DNA of 64,000 nucleotides, from NCBI RefSeq assembly GCF_026745355.1, contig NC_079205.1:1495283-1559282 (forward strand), given 5' to 3'. The DNA comes from Beta vulgaris subsp. vulgaris. Its lineage: Eukaryota > Streptophyta > Magnoliopsida > Caryophyllales > Amaranthaceae. Each line of letters starts with the position of its first letter. Within the stretch, counting starts at the first letter, position 1. The translations under genes and the position numbers were made by a program. Below, piece after piece: positions 33,794 to 47,614 of this stretch. The notes under the pieces were generated by a model. That model was not told where the DNA came from. It was given only the letters and a program-made list of their open reading frames with translations, and made no database searches.

Positions 33794-36700
33794 TCAAAAC
33801 AGCAGAGCAGCAGCTACAATCATAGCCAAGAAAGATAATATTGCGGAAGCAGAGATCTGAGACTGGCCATTTGGCGATGTTCTCGGGGTGTCTGCTGCTT
33901 GGGGAGCTGAGGTGGTGTTCATCACGGCAGCAGGGAGAGGAGACTCTGATACATCACTGACATCGAGAAGTGGCTGAGGAGCTGAAGCCGGTGGCATTAA
34001 AGCTGGGTTCATGAGTGCCATGAGTTGGTTAGGCTGAACTGGGCTCATGTACGCAGGTATGTTCTTCATCTTCAGACATGAATTCCCTGTTGATGGGTAA
34101 AAAGATAAGCTCAAGAACATATCAAAGCATGTAAGTTTGATACACGGACAGCGACGACGATGATCCAATACTATGATCCAATATGGATCCTGCTATTTGT
34201 GAGGGCTAGGGAAGGTTGAACTTTTTGGATTTGAGCCAAGCTACTTGCATAATTGGACTTGCAGCCTAAAACACCGCAAAGGTGAAAGACACTCTGGCAG
34301 ACATCCTTTTCTGTGAAAGAATTATCCCTACCTGCAACCCCTTTCGCCCACACGTACAACCATACTCAACTAGATCGAATTCTTTGATCCTTAAGGGCAC
34401 ATTTTATAATTCTACACATGAGGGGATATTTCTTGGTTTTGTCCAGCCGTTAATAACTTGATTATTTTTAGATTCTGGTTAGTGAGAGGTATCTTAAATA
34501 AAAGGTATCCCGAGCAATTGTAATAATCGAGTTGAATGATATTCCTGGCAGTCTGGTACAGCATACGATGCACAGAACCATCCCTCTTCCCCCTCTAAAT
34601 TATTCCCGTAGCACATTCCCTACAAGATTAGGGAAGAAATAAGGACATTCCAACCCACAAAGCCTCAATGATTCAGACAGAAAACTAAGACTTTTACCCA
34701 TACAGAAACCACCACAATATCCCAAGTTGGGGCCAACGGGAATTGAACCCCTAACCTCATATTTAGGGGGATGGGGAGCTACAGCTACCACTTGATTCTC
34801 CATTGGATTTTCTAATATGCTCTTACTGATGTTTAAGTGAGATGAGAACTATAGAACTCTTTTAACTATTACAAAGGTATATGTTTCAAAATCATGTCAT
34901 ATTCCTGATTATGAGAGACGGCAGCTAGTTCCAAACAGAGGTAACGGTAAAGAAGAGATACTTCCAGACTATCCATAGAGAAGCATTTTTAACGGTACAG
35001 CGTACTACTAGTACTTGCAGTAACAGAAGTAAAAGCAAAAGAACAGTAATAAAGCCATAGTAAAAATAATAGAAAAACTTACTCTTGTATTGAGCTGCAG
35101 TTTTTGGGAAGTCCGTAATGACACCATCAACTTCAGCTCCCATGACATATGAGTTGATCTCGACAATTGGGTCGGAGAAGAAGTCATATGCTTGGCTTAC
35201 AAATTCATTTCTAAGAACACGAACATACACGGGAAGCTTATGTGAGTGGAATTGTTTCACAACATCAGTTGCAGCTATAAGAAACCCCCCATCAGACGGA
35301 AATATAGACGCCTTTGAGACAATTACAGCATCAGCAAAGGACTTGATATTGGCAATTGCATTGTCAGGGGCCCCACGAATACCCTCATCAACATCATAAA
35401 CAAGCTTATATTTCTTTCCCTTCATCGCCTTGAGGACTGAACTATTGGTGGAAACAATCATAACCTTTTCAGCTGATGGACCATCATAGCCAGCTTTATC
35501 TAGAGCATCCTTAACAGCATCAGTTATACTCAGTCCCTCCTTTAACGCCAGGAAATTTGCACGCTGAATTAACATCAAGAAAAGAGAGGATCAAGCCTTA
35601 TAGAACCTTGTTGTACTTTCAGTTGCCAAAAAAATGAGATAACAAAAGATAAGACTTCATATGATGAACTACCTTTGTATTAAAAACAAATTATTCCCTT
35701 TGTCAGTAGCACAGTGCCACTATTTTATTTGTAAGTTGTATCAAGAGAAATTCACAATTTCAAAAGCAGAGATGACGTGCAGAAATTGTAACTTTCCCTA
35801 ATATCCTCGACGATTTTCAATTAAGTAGCTCCATAATCAAAAGATGTATTCCCTCCATCCCTCTAAGATTGCCCAGTTGGCCGGCTTCCTTTATTGTTTA
35901 TCCCTTACAGTTTACCCCATATCATAAACGGCAATGAGGAGGGACCACTACTATATTCTCACATATACCACTTATGGTCCCAACAATCTTCTCTCTCATC
36001 AACTCCACCCAACCAAACGTTAAAATAGTAAACATAGTTCAATGGAGCAACCATAGAGGGGTGGAGGGTGTAATTGTTATGCATATAACAAGCCTAGAAA
36101 TGACAAAAAAGTCCTTACACTTTCGATCAACAAGACGTTGGAATTTTGGGCCATTAAGGATATAATGGTCATCTTTTTGCTTGTTATGTGCATAACAAAT
36201 AGAAATTATAGGCACTCCCCATAACCTCACACTCCTTACCTTCTAGAGATGTTGGTCCAAGGACACAGGACAGGAAGACGGGAATAACACCCACTTCAAC
36301 CCATCTCACACCTCATGCCACTACCTAGTTACTAGCCACAAGCCAAAACATACTTTGCAAATTATGTGCTTCTTTTGCCACTTTCACAAATGACAAACTG
36401 ACTATACAACTCCTCTAGGCTGTTGAGGTGATCTTTGTACTGAGGTTTATAACTCTTAAACTGGTGACTAGAATCTCCGACAAAATTCTATCTTACAAAT
36501 TACAATAATATCACTTTTCCCCCACAGAATAATTCAGCCGTGACACACATCTGCTTCTAATCACATAGTGCAGTACTAAGCTACTTCATCGGTTCTTAAA
36601 CGGCCTAAATGCAGAGACGGGAAACAAATTATGCACATAATACTGCCACATATCATATGCAGAAAGATATCAAATTACAAACCCAGTAACTTTGCAGAAG

Positions 36701-39700
36701 AAACCAAAAAGCAGGAGAAAGCTGCATCTGGGCTAAATATATGCCTTACTGGGCACTCACCCCTATCCTGATCGAGACACCAGAAAGTGAAGTCGCTTTT
36801 TTGGCGAGGTCCAAGAAGTCACCTAAAGATTGTATCTTTCCAGCATTCCTGGCTTCTGGGTTTCTGTATAGGGAATAATCTGGGAATGGATTTGATATTA
36901 CAGCTGCAAAAAAAAAAGGAAAATAAAACGTGTAAGGATGTCAATGCATTCCCATAATGTTAGAACTTAGAATGGTTTAAGTTGTATCTAATATCAACAA
37001 GCGGATAATGAATAAGAGGATTTAAGGAGAAAACAGGCAAACTTTGAGATGCTTTTCACTGATGAAAAAACTTAATGCATAATTGCTGTTATTAGTTATC
37101 CTTTCAAATTAGCTCAATTTACAAGTAAGGTGAAAACCAAGTTCAATGGAATTATGCGAGTACATACATTCTCTTATAATTTAAACCTTTTAACTTTAAC
37201 ACTATTCATATAACTTTGACCATATGTATAATTAACATATACCAGATGCTATTATGTAATATGTTGCCTGCACTAGTTTCAATATACATTTTCATATAAT
37301 ATCTTTTTATAATTTTCACTAATTAAATATCAGAGGAATTAATGATCAAAGCATTGTTTTAGCAAGCGTGAAAGCAACACGTGACAATTACAAAAGAACA
37401 GAAGAAGTATTAGATGAATCAGTTCATATCATATACTTCCTCCGTTTCTAAATAAGTGCAACATTTGCATACTGTTTACTATTCACAGTTTAAACTTTAT
37501 TTAGCTTTGGTGATTTACATTTTAGGAAAAAAATAATCATGTGGGATCTTGTTAGATTCGTCTGAATGTGAATTTTTTTAATATCAACTTTTTATAATTT
37601 TTACTTATTGATAATTGAAGATATTAATGGTTAAAATAATGCATTGGCAAACGTGAAAACAAGAAATGTTGCACTTATTTAGAAACGGAGTAAATATATA
37701 GAGAGAGATTTATACAAATATATACATGCACACATAAAGAATTAGAAATAGATGTGTACATGTTTATATGTACAAAAAATATTTAATATATGCATACACA
37801 CAGATACTGACATACACAAACACACATAAAAAAAAAAAAAAAAAAAGGTATGCATTTTATGGATCCTTGCATTAATTTACAGTTAGGAAAGCAACATGTA
37901 GCTTCACGATTCAGTAATCTTGGTTGTACAAAGAACATATCTACAACATGGTTACTGAGCACAGCATCTTGCATGGAAAAGGTACCATTGTACCAAAATA
38001 TATTTATATCACGAATCCTGGTAGACCAGCTTAATCATATATTCATTAGGAGAGAACCAAGCCTTTCTAATGTGTTATGCAAAAAAAATTGAAATATTTG
38101 AACTTGAAGCATCTCAAAATTTGTCAGAGGCAAGCACCATGGCAACTTAATGCCAAATACAGAAAGAAGGTAGAGGTCAGCCCAATAAACACTATAACAA
38201 CATGGCTCCTAGGCCAAGAATACATAAATTCATAAAGATTTGTTGAATTCAGCCATTAGTTTTTCAGAGTCAAGAACAATCTGAGGAAAACAAAATACAG
38301 AAATGAAATAAAAATAAGATTGATTTGAAAACTTTTAGCTCTCAGATTCCCTTACAAGTCAAACCTTTAAAAAGAGCCAATTTAGACTGTACATCAACGC
38401 AAGAAAAACAAATAAAATTTTCATAGTTGGAGTTCTTTTCAAATTCATACACTAGTTTAGCAAAAATGATTTCGAAAGCTTTGATCCCACATTCCCACTA
38501 ATGAGTATCAGGCATTGATACCCACTCCAGCCTGAATATTTGGTTTTTAGGTTTTTATTTAATTTTTTCCTTTTTTTGCTGAGAGGGGGAGGGGTTGTGT
38601 AGAATCTTAGATAAAAATTTCAGTCTGCAAAAATATAAGAAGTAGATCAAGTAAAATATATGTGGAAGACAAGCAAGTATGAAAACCCTAGTATTAAATA
38701 GCACTTACGAGTCAAGTCCTTGATATCAGTCCAGTTCAGACTAAACGAAAATATTCCAGGTTTTGTCTGAATATCATCCACTGTTGAAATAAGACTTCTG
38801 AATTGTGTTTGACCAACCAGTGTAGTATTCATGAGATTGACAGAGCTTGAACAGAATGGTACCCCGTCCTTTGACATTTGAACTGTGCAATCAATCACGT
38901 CTGCGCCATCTTTAATAGCTTGTTCGTATGCTATGTCAGTACAACCAGGGAAATCTCCACTTGCCCCATCATGTGATATAACCAATGGCGCGCCTGAAAG
39001 ACAACAAAGGCAAGGAAAGGAAGAATATGTTAGCAGTGTTCATGCTTAATAATTGAAGTTTGAACAAAAAAGAGTACAGAAGTCAAAGAGGACAAAAGCT
39101 ACAAACCTGCTGGTGATGCTTTAGTGGGTAGATGGGCAAAGCAATCTGCAAGAATATACATGATTAGCAAACACTAAACATGAACCTAAACTTCAACAAG
39201 ATTAGCATCAATAAACTTCCAAGCATCCACATGATGATTTAACTTAATTTGGAATACAGAAAACAACGTACATAGAATTACCCGTACTATCCTTCACCCT
39301 GCCTCTCACTCACTGAAATGGAAGTTGGAAAAAGAAATAAACTTCATCCTAGGGTATTACAGATTCAATACACTACACCACAGAAGAATTAAGGTCGATT
39401 CCAAAATTAAATATGGGACAAAAAGCTTCAGAAATCTTTTGTACAGGATGCCTTGTCACACGAGGAGAAAAAGGGAGGCAGTGAACACTGCATCAATTAT
39501 CCTATCCATTTTTGCCACAGAAACTATTTCAGCAGACAAAAGCTGCAAACTTTCACTTACATAACCCAGCTTCATAAACGGATGAGTGAAAAAACCCTAA
39601 CAACAACCTTACTTCATCATAAGATGTGATTCTCTTCAACTTCAGATTCATGATCATAATTAATTTTGTAAGCTTCCTATATTTATTTTCTATATTCCCT

Positions 39701-42700
39701 CCATTTTTCTTAAAAAAGGACACAATTACAATCTAAGCCATTACAAAATAATTGCCAACTCCATGAATTCAGTAAGCTTAAAGTTGCAACTTCTCATATT
39801 ACCCTTGGCATGGTGGAGATGTGGAACTTAAGATGGTGCGAAGGATAATTATGGTAGCTCAAATCATTTTCTAAAAAACTAAAAAATAAAAAAGATCCCA
39901 CTTTATTTGGCCTGTCATTTGGGACAGAGGGAGCAAGCAACAGCCAAAAAGAAAAAAAGAAAAAAAAGCTACAACTTGGACAGGTCGGAACGGGTGGGGG
40001 GAAAAGTAGCTAACCTATGGCTGCTGATGGCGTTATTGGGAAGTCAGATAACAAACCATCCACAGAAAAGTCCCCATTGTCAATGAAAGAAAGATATTCC
40101 GCAACTGGGTTGTAACTGTAGTTGTAGGCAAAAGTATTGTCATTCGCAAAATCTGAAGCAAAAACTTCAAGCCCAGCTTTATGAGCATCTGCTACCAGAG
40201 AAGTATGAGGTAACAGATAAGAAGTTGCATCGACAGGCCATATGTAAGTCTTTGGTACAAGGATACCAGCAGCGAAAGTCTTAATCATAGTAAGATTCTT
40301 CAAGAGAGAACCAAAAGTTTGGTTGGTTGAAGGTTCCACTGCATCCACGTCGAAAAAGCGGAAAATTCTTTTTGTTTTAGATGATGCAAACGGTCTAGCA
40401 AGTGCTTGCAGAAAGCTAATATCAGAAGATGAGATATGACTAATGATCACTCTCTTTGAAGCGCCGATCAAAAAGCTTCTCATGCTCAGTTTGTGCTGCC
40501 TGTAGAAAGCATCATTCTGCAGAAATATATCAATTTTTTAGTTATCTACCTCTAATATTTTCCAGGCTAATACACCACACTTCAGACAAGTTATAATGTT
40601 ATAGATCAGTTGCAACAAGTAATGAAAAGAAAATCATGACTGCAATATATAAAGGTTTACCTGAACATTTAACCAAAAACCAGGAGGTTTGTTTTGCACA
40701 AACACATCATCAACAAGCTGAATTTGGAACAAACTCCCGTCAAAATCAGGACTGCGGGTATAAATTCCTTGAGTTACTGCAGGCCATCAATGTAGAAATC
40801 AGTACCAAACATCAAAAGTAAAAAAATAGAATCAAAGCATGAGCTACGGGAATGCCTCACTCAAATTTTATCAGCCCATCTCACACATCAATGGAGCTTA
40901 TGCACATTCATGAAGGAAGAAATCTTTAAAAGATTTATAATAGAGAAAATGCAATAAACTTTCTTCTTGGATCCAACATCTAGTTTCGTTACAATGTTTA
41001 TGATTGGTGCTGGGGACACACTTATGTGATTTTACTACTCTCTAAACGTATAATTATACTCCATAATATCAAGCATCAGGAATTAAAAAAAGAAACATAA
41101 TCGAAAAATAAAATACAGTAAAGCATCATAATCACCACTATTTTACTATCCTTTCTCCTTGGACCTGATATTCACCAACTTTTAGGATGATTCAGAATAA
41201 GTAAAATTACTCCAAATCACAAGGAATCATCAGCATAGGTGCACATGATGCTCATTCAGATGAATAGATCAATGCCTGGGACCTTAGGGAAACTATTATT
41301 AGTACTATCTCAATCTGAAGCAATAGGGTGTTTTGGATGTGGTGATCAAAATTAACTATGTTTGACAAGAACTAGAACTACAATGCTAATTTGAATACAA
41401 AATTCATCTTTGCCTTCATCGGTCAAAATACGCATTGGTGTTATCAGCAAATTTGAACTAGCCATTTAATGATTAAAATAGCTTCATAAGACTGATAAAA
41501 TAGTGTTCACATTGAAGTGATTATAGAAAATAATGGTCAAATGAAACAGGTGTGACAACAAAAATCAAGTGTGGCTTGTTGAAAAAGTTAAGTACTATTC
41601 ATTTCTTATAGAATATATACACAGAATCTTTTCCTAGATTTCTGATCCTTCACCCTTATCTACATAAAAAGAATATGTGCAGCTAACTTGCCATGTCTCG
41701 ACAGAGGAAGCGGGCATTGCATGCTAGGGTAGTTTTCTCTAGTGGAGACAGTAATTAGAAGCATTATATCAAGCAATAAACATTTTCAGTAGGGTAAGGA
41801 GTACATAACACATCAATTATGAGAACTTACACGAGATGTTTGATAGTTCTTCAACAGTAAAATCAATGGCGAAATACCCTTTCACTGAAGCACCATCAAC
41901 ATCATATGTTTTCACCCTATCTTCATAAACCAAATTAACGTTGGAGGAATTATCCAGCTTTATATCTGGAAAGCATATGCCAGCCGCATCCTTCGTTAAC
42001 TGGACGTCACACCATAGAACAACATCCGGCACACTAGTCATCATCGCCAAATTGTAGGCATAACTACTAGAAGGAGGGAACAATCCTGAGAATCCATTAT
42101 GTGCTATTACTAGCGGCGGAAATCCTGCACAAAAATGTTAAATCTTTAATCAGAAAAGGACACTAACTATGAGAAAGCAGCAAAGACATTTAAGAAAAAA
42201 ATAATAGGAGTTTAGCATAACTGAATCATCATCAAGCTTGAGGAAAATAAGTTAACAAGAAGCCTCAATCCCAAAAGTTAAATCTATATTTTGCATGGAG
42301 ACGAAAAGAAAGAAAGTGCGCGGGTGAGCATGTCAAATTAGCAAGATTGCGGAACTTAATAGATGTTAGAATGATTGCGGAACTTCCCAAAATGGAAAGA
42401 TATTAACTCACTTGTGAGACAGAGGTACAAGAATCACTAGAGAATGTCATGAGAAACTCATGGTCCTTATGAGTATTGTTTTAGATATTCGCCGATAAGT
42501 ACTGGTTCCTCAATTTGTATAGCTGATCTTTCTCAAGTTGTAATGGTTCATAAAACATATAGATAGTTGATATGACCAATAACAAAAATATGGCATGAAA
42601 GCTTCAACATTTTTACAAGACACTGCAATAAGAGTACTCCAAGTCTCCAATGCACATGAATTTTGCAGTCATTTAACTGTAAACATCGCTAAGATGAAAA

Positions 42701-43639
42701 TTAAATGTTGGTATAAGGTTGTCAATGGTAAGTCAGCATCTCAACATGAGATAGAAATGCAAAATGTATGTCGAGCAATCGCGTTACTGGAGCTTCTCAC
42801 TCTAGTATTAGTTGCCTACAAACACTAGCAGGCACAAAAACTAAAAACAGGAACAATCTATCGAAACAAAGATTAACAAGCTAGACATACAAATGTTTAT
42901 ACAACTTCAAAACACAAGGCAATTTTTTTAGCAGAAATCAAATAAATAAATGACCTGAAGTAACAAATAACTTATCAAGTGCAAATTTCATACTATCCCT
43001 TCTACCACATTAAGCATACAAAAATTGTATATTGTAAAATGAAATGTGATCTGAATTTTAACTTTCCAAGACCTTGTATCATAACCAAATTCATTATCAA
43101 TAACACCCAACAATGAAAATCTCAACAAATCACCAAATTTCAAATCTAGTACTCTGCTAAGTGAATCTTCAAACCCACATAAAAATCCCATTGATAAATC
43201 AAACCTTAATACAGTTCCAATCATCAATCTAACATCAAGAAAATAAACCAAATTTTAGCTCCAACTTTCACTTCAGATCTCACACACTTCAGTACTTAAA
43301 ATCACAAAAACAACCATAAAAAAAAAAACCCAAATCTCCTAAAAAACATCCAAATCTACCCAGAAAATAAAACTTCCCAATTCAATAATCACCAAAAAAA
43401 AAAAACTACAACCCAGTTCATAAAATCAAAAACTACCTCAAACCCACATCATAAAAACATGCAAAGATTCCAAAAAAACAAACTTTAACTCAAAAATCAA
43501 CCAAAAAAGCTAAAAAAAAAAAAAAGAGATTACCATCAAGTGTAAGCCAAGAACTTGGAGTTTTCTGGGCAGAACAAAACAAAGATAACTGAAGAAGCAG
43601 AACTACTGCAATAACATAACTAAGATTAAAACCTCCCAT
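33794..43639 (-). CDS. GDPDL: SHV3-like GPI-anchored GDPD-like protein (gene B)
   Basis: Predicted CDS is complement(join(33794..34086,35083..35563,36761..36903,38709..38993,39107..39145,40015..40516,40661..40776,41831..42124,43534..43639)); nine exons, 752 aa, all GT/AG. Intron phases are the same as in gene A, and exons of 294, 502, 39 and 143 bp have identical length in both. Features: signal peptide (1-24, ending LFCSA), GDPD-like domain 1 (about 36-340) and 2 (about 355-645), then a Pro/Ala-rich stretch and a hydrophobic tail typical of a GPI signal. It differs from gene A in keeping a His at the catalytic-His position in both domains (AHNGFSG and ISHDGASG), although the downstream acidic site is still atypical (LWCDVQ, IDCTVQ). 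Likely role is cell-wall organisation at the plasma membrane. The donor after exon 4 is GTTAGC, acceptable but weak. Introns contain MITEs and a SINE. Confidence 0.92.
34608..34806 (-). mobile_element. Probable SINE in gene B intron 8
   Basis: On the minus strand CCAATGGAGAATCAAGTGG leads an A-box-like AAGTGGTAGC, and GGGGTTCAATTCCC resembles a B box. Target duplication not identified. Confidence 0.45.
37436..37692. mobile_element. Stowaway-like MITE, copy B of a 260-bp family
   Basis: Left CTTCCTCCGTTTCTAAATAAG after TA; right TTTAGAAACGGAGTAAATA, slightly degenerate at the very end. Interior nearly identical to copies at 11919 and 53431. It lies in intron 6 of gene B. Confidence 0.78.
39695..39934. 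mobile_element. MITE-like element in gene B intron 4
   Basis: Left TTCCCTCCATTTTTCTTAAA and right TTTGGGACAGAGGGAG are degenerate inverted ends. It lies between exons 5 and 4 by coordinate. Confidence 0.45.
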
Positions 43640-44740
43640 TGCCGGAAAATTTTCCGGCTAGAAATCTAATCACTTGCAGAAATTTCTGAAGTAAAATATG
43701 AAGTTATTATGCGGTAGATTTTGTCTGAAAATGAGGAGAGAGAAAGAGAGGTATATTGAGCTGAGGAAGAAGACGATGACAAAGTTACTTGCAGCTCCCA
43801 AGAGGAAATTTAGGAGAGAGAAAATATAGCTGAGCTGAGTGTGAAAAATCAAAACTTTACAGGTTGGTGGGGTTTAGTAGAGTTAAATAATTTATGTAAG
43901 AAACTTTGATTTATGCGGAAAATAATAATTTGGGGAGATAATTTATGATTGTTGGAAGTCAGGTTGTCATTCACAGACAACTATGAAAGATGAGAGAGAA
44001 AGAAAGAACGGCTACGCTACGGCTTTAACGGCTCAGCTCCTTGTTGGTGGCTTCGCGTTGTTTGTATAAAAGTGTTTGGTAAACGAATTTAACGTAATGG
44101 GAAATAATCGTTATGTAAAATGATGAATAAGGATATTAAACTTATTCTTATGGATGTAATTTGAGTTCAGTTTAGCTATTTTCCTCTTATAGTTTTGCTT
44201 TAGTTTGGTTCAGCGTAAATGAACAGAGTTTTATTAATGGCGAGATAATTTGGATAAGGTGGAGGTGATTTAACAAACTTTTTAGGATTAATAGTCATTA
44301 CATCACTAAACTCAGAATCTCTCTTTTAAAAAGATGGTTTTTAAAGTTAAATTTTTGGTCTTAGAAACCTTTCTTTCAATATTGTCCTAACCAAAGGTTT
44401 TGAGTAGTCAAACATTTCTCAACTAAACACCCCGTGGAGATTTGCATTAGATTAGGTAATTCTCAAGTCATCCGATTTTATTATTCATATAAATAAATTG
44501 TTGGGCCTTTTAGAAAAAAAAATAAAAATCTAACTTTCAATGCATTTATTCATAAAAATGTATTAATTAATTAACTCAAAATTTCCATGTAAAAATTGAA
44601 TCCATTGGTAGAAAGTCTTTCTGATTTTATAATTTAAAGCTAGATTTAACTCTTTCTGATTTTGTTGGTTGCATAATATATGTTGCAAATTGCAAACTTA
44701 GAAAGGGTTTTAGGTAATCAATGTATTAGTCCTCTAGGGG
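43640..44740. other. Upstream region of gene B
   Basis: The first ~220 bp hold GAGAGAGAAAGAGAGG-type purine repeats (43735-43750, 43816-43830) that resemble plant 5' leader GA repeats. Beyond that nothing is recognised. Confidence 0.35.
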
Positions 44741-45160
44741 GAAAATCATGCCAATTCATTATCATAATCACAAATTCTTATATATGGTCGACCCACAAGG
44801 AAGTTACAGGTGTGTACGCGGGCGATACGATGTTAGCTTGTTAGCTCATTTTCAAATGGTCATATCTCACTCGTTTCTCATCGGAATCGAGCGTTTGATC
44901 AGGCATTGGAAAGCTATCGAGCCAATTTTTCATCTCCAACTTGAATCTTCCCAAAATATTGAGTATGCTGTGATATATGACCTTTTGAAGTTGACTCTTA
45001 TGCACAAACACTTATAAACAAATGTGGTTACTCTTATAAGCAAATGCATTTACTTTCGTGAACCTTTGAGGTTACTCGTATGATTTATTGGAGTTACTTG
45101 TATAAATAAATGAGGTTATTAGTATGAATCAATTGGGTTAATTACTCATAAGATTAAATA

Positions 45161-45417
45161 CTTCTTCCTTTTCAAAATAATTGCACTGTTTACTTTTTCA
45201 CGTTTGTCAAGACACTTTTTTGAACGTAATATCTCTAATTGCGTATAAGTAAAAAATTATAAAAAGTTGATATTTAAAATCCTCGTAGTGAGACGAATTT
45301 AACAAAATTCCACCTAACTATTTTTTTTCTTATATACTAGTGAGAATAAGCTTGTTAAAGTTAATTTCTAAATAACACCAAATATCAAATGGTGCAACTA
45401 TTTCGAAACCGATGAAG
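45161..45417. mobile_element. Stowaway-like MITE (diverged)
   Basis: Left CTTCTTCCTTTTCAAAATAA after TA, right TATTTCGAAACCGATGAAG before TA. It shares the layout of the 260-bp family but is more diverged. Confidence 0.6.
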
Positions 45418-46021
45418 TAAGAAAAAAAGTGGAGACTAAAGTGATGACAATCATACTCTAGAAGGTTAGATATGAGTTCGCTAACACACATACAAGATGA
45501 GCCAGAGAAGAAGAAAGCAAGGAACAAAACAACAAAGACTTATGGAGTCAAGTCAACTGATGTTATTGTCTTCTTTAAAAATCATATCTTTTATAGTTTG
45601 AATTTTCTTACTGTTAATATACTCCCTATACTAGTGAATTTGAGATAATATAGGTTAGTAGACGTTATAAATATCTAACATGCATGTGAGACGAGCATGC
45701 AAAATTTTACAATAATGAGACATATATCAATTACCACATATGAATATATGATATGATACAAACGCACATGACAAGCTTCCATCATAACCGTTGCCAATGT
45801 GCAATTCAGCATTATCCTCAATGGCGATATTCCATTTGAGTACCAATAAAATACTCTCTCGATTTTGTTTTGTTTCTTTAATTACTACTATTTCATTGTC
45901 TCTTCACCGTATTTTATGCCATATTTTTTGCTATTATATATATACACACACATAAATTGAACTATTGAAGCTATCTAATTAGATTCCATGAAATTTTTTA
46001 TTATTGTTTTCCGTTTACCAA

Positions 46022-46194
46022 GTTAACTTCGGCTCATTTGGTAGGAATTCCACCTCATAACCTCAAGATTAGGATTCGAATTCCATTAAGTCAAGGACAC
46101 TTGGAGGAGAATTCTCCTTACAACTCCCCCCTTCTTCAAAGTGCTTGGGCCTCTGGGTTGGGTCATGTGCGAGGGTAGCCCAAAGATTATTCAT
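46022..46194 (+). mobile_element. Probable tRNA-derived SINE
   Basis: Contains GGCTCATTTGGTAGGAA (A-box-like) and GGATTCGAATTCC (B-box-like). TTTACCAA occurs at 46014-46021 and 46195-46202 and may be the target duplication. Confidence 0.5.
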
Positions 46195-46221
46195 TTTACC
46201 AAAAATAAATAAATTTCATGA

Positions 46222-46346
46222 AGTACCAAGGACTCTTGGATCTAATGGTATGTTGTGGGGAAAGGAGAGATTAGGGATCGTTGAATCTCTGGGTAAGTGA
46301 CCGTACGTGAAGTTAGTCCAGAGGAAAATCTTCTTACCAATAGGTT
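46222..46346 (+). repeat. Possible second SINE-like repeat
   Basis: GGATCTAATGGTATG and AGTGACCGTACGTGAAGTTA phrases resemble plant SINE heads. No tail or target duplication was identified. Confidence 0.3.
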
Positions 46347-46595
46347 CTTGAAAGAGGACTAAGAAAAATTTATGAAATAGTATATGGAAATTTTAATAGT
46401 TAATTTTTTGGTAATAAAAAGAGAAGTGTATTTCTCTCTTTTTTCTTATTTTGAGGGGAAAATAAGAGTATTTCCTTCACATCTATAATACCATATTGTA
46501 CAACCTAAATTTAAATGGCCAAGGATCAAGTATGAACCTCCTCAAAAAGAACCCCCATATAGCCAAAAGGATCAGAACAAACCGTAGTTAGTTAA

Positions 46596-46802
<207 letters not shown>

Positions 46803-46904
46803 GTTAGTCTAGGCGTCTAGCTAATGCCAAATTACAACCTATATATTAAGAGAACGTATTGTGTCGGACTCGTCCGACCATAATCTTGGTCGGACGACTT
46901 TCAG

Positions 46905-47160
46905 GTGGTTCCAATTTTTTTTCAGGTAGTCTTCATTTTTTTTCAGGTGGTTCCAATTTTTTTTCAGGTAGTCTTCATTTTGTTTTCAGTTAGTCTTCTT
47001 TGTTTCTCAGTGGATTTTTGTGCTTCAGTTAGACTTACTTGGGTTTCAGTTGGTCTTTATTCTTTTTCAGGTAGTCTACGTTTTTCTTCAGGTAGTCTTC
47101 ATTTTGTTTCAGTTAGTCCATTATTTCTTTCAGTTGGCCCATTATTTCTTTCAGTTGTTC
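46905..47160 (+). repeat. TTTCAGNTRGTC tandem array
   Basis: Repeats of about 18-40 bp built on TTTTTCAGGTAGTCTTCATTT and TTTCAGTTAGTC. They read as the complement of the array that follows. Confidence 0.8.
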
Positions 47161-47350
47161 CAACTGAAAGAAAAGAAAGTCTAACTGAAAGAAAAGAAAG
47201 TCTAACTGAAAGAAAAGAAAGTCTAACTGAAAAAAAAAAGTCCAACTGAAAGAAAACAAAGTCCAACTGAATAGAAAACAAAGTCTAACTGAAAGAAAAG
47301 AAAGTCTAACTGAAAGAAAAGAAAGTCCAACTGAAAGAAAACAAAGTCCA
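47161..47350 (+). repeat. AACTGAAAGAAAAGAAAGTCT tandem array
   Basis: About nine units of roughly 20 bp, such as AACTGAAAGAAAAGAAAGTC. The motif GACTAACTGAAA is the reverse complement of TTTCAGTTAGTC in the preceding array, so together they can form a long hairpin. Confidence 0.85.
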
Positions 47351-47402
47351 ACGGAAAAGAAAACAAAACATTAACCTCTACTTTCTCTCACTTTCTCCTT
47401 CT

Positions 47403-47614
47403 TCTTCATTCCTCTTCTGCCAGCTTAACAGAAGTCTTGTTAGTGTTGTTCAACACCACCACGTCCTTCTAACAAAGTACAGGAGATCAACATACATATT
47501 ATTAGAAGCTTTTGCGATAAGATTACAAGCAGCAAAGCATTCTAATCCTGTCTCTGTTGAACACCAAGATAATCCAAATGGAGATGGTAGTCAAAAACAT
47601 CCATCAAGGGCACA
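47403..47614 (+). other. Possible captured coding segment inside the MULE
   Basis: One frame stays open for about 70 codons and ends in TGA at 47612-47614. Its last part reads LLEAFAIRLQAAKHSNPVSV followed by a polar tail, which looks more protein-like than the surroundings. No start codon or known family was recognised. MULEs often carry host gene pieces, so this is a candidate only. Confidence 0.25.

Noticed and set aside
42595..42828. 77-codon plus-strand open frame within gene B intron 1
   Set aside because: No domain resemblance and located in an intron on the opposite strand; most likely chance.
47161..47350. Regular ~20-bp repeats that could suggest a CRISPR array
   Set aside because: There are no unique spacers; it is a plain tandem repeat in a plant transposon.
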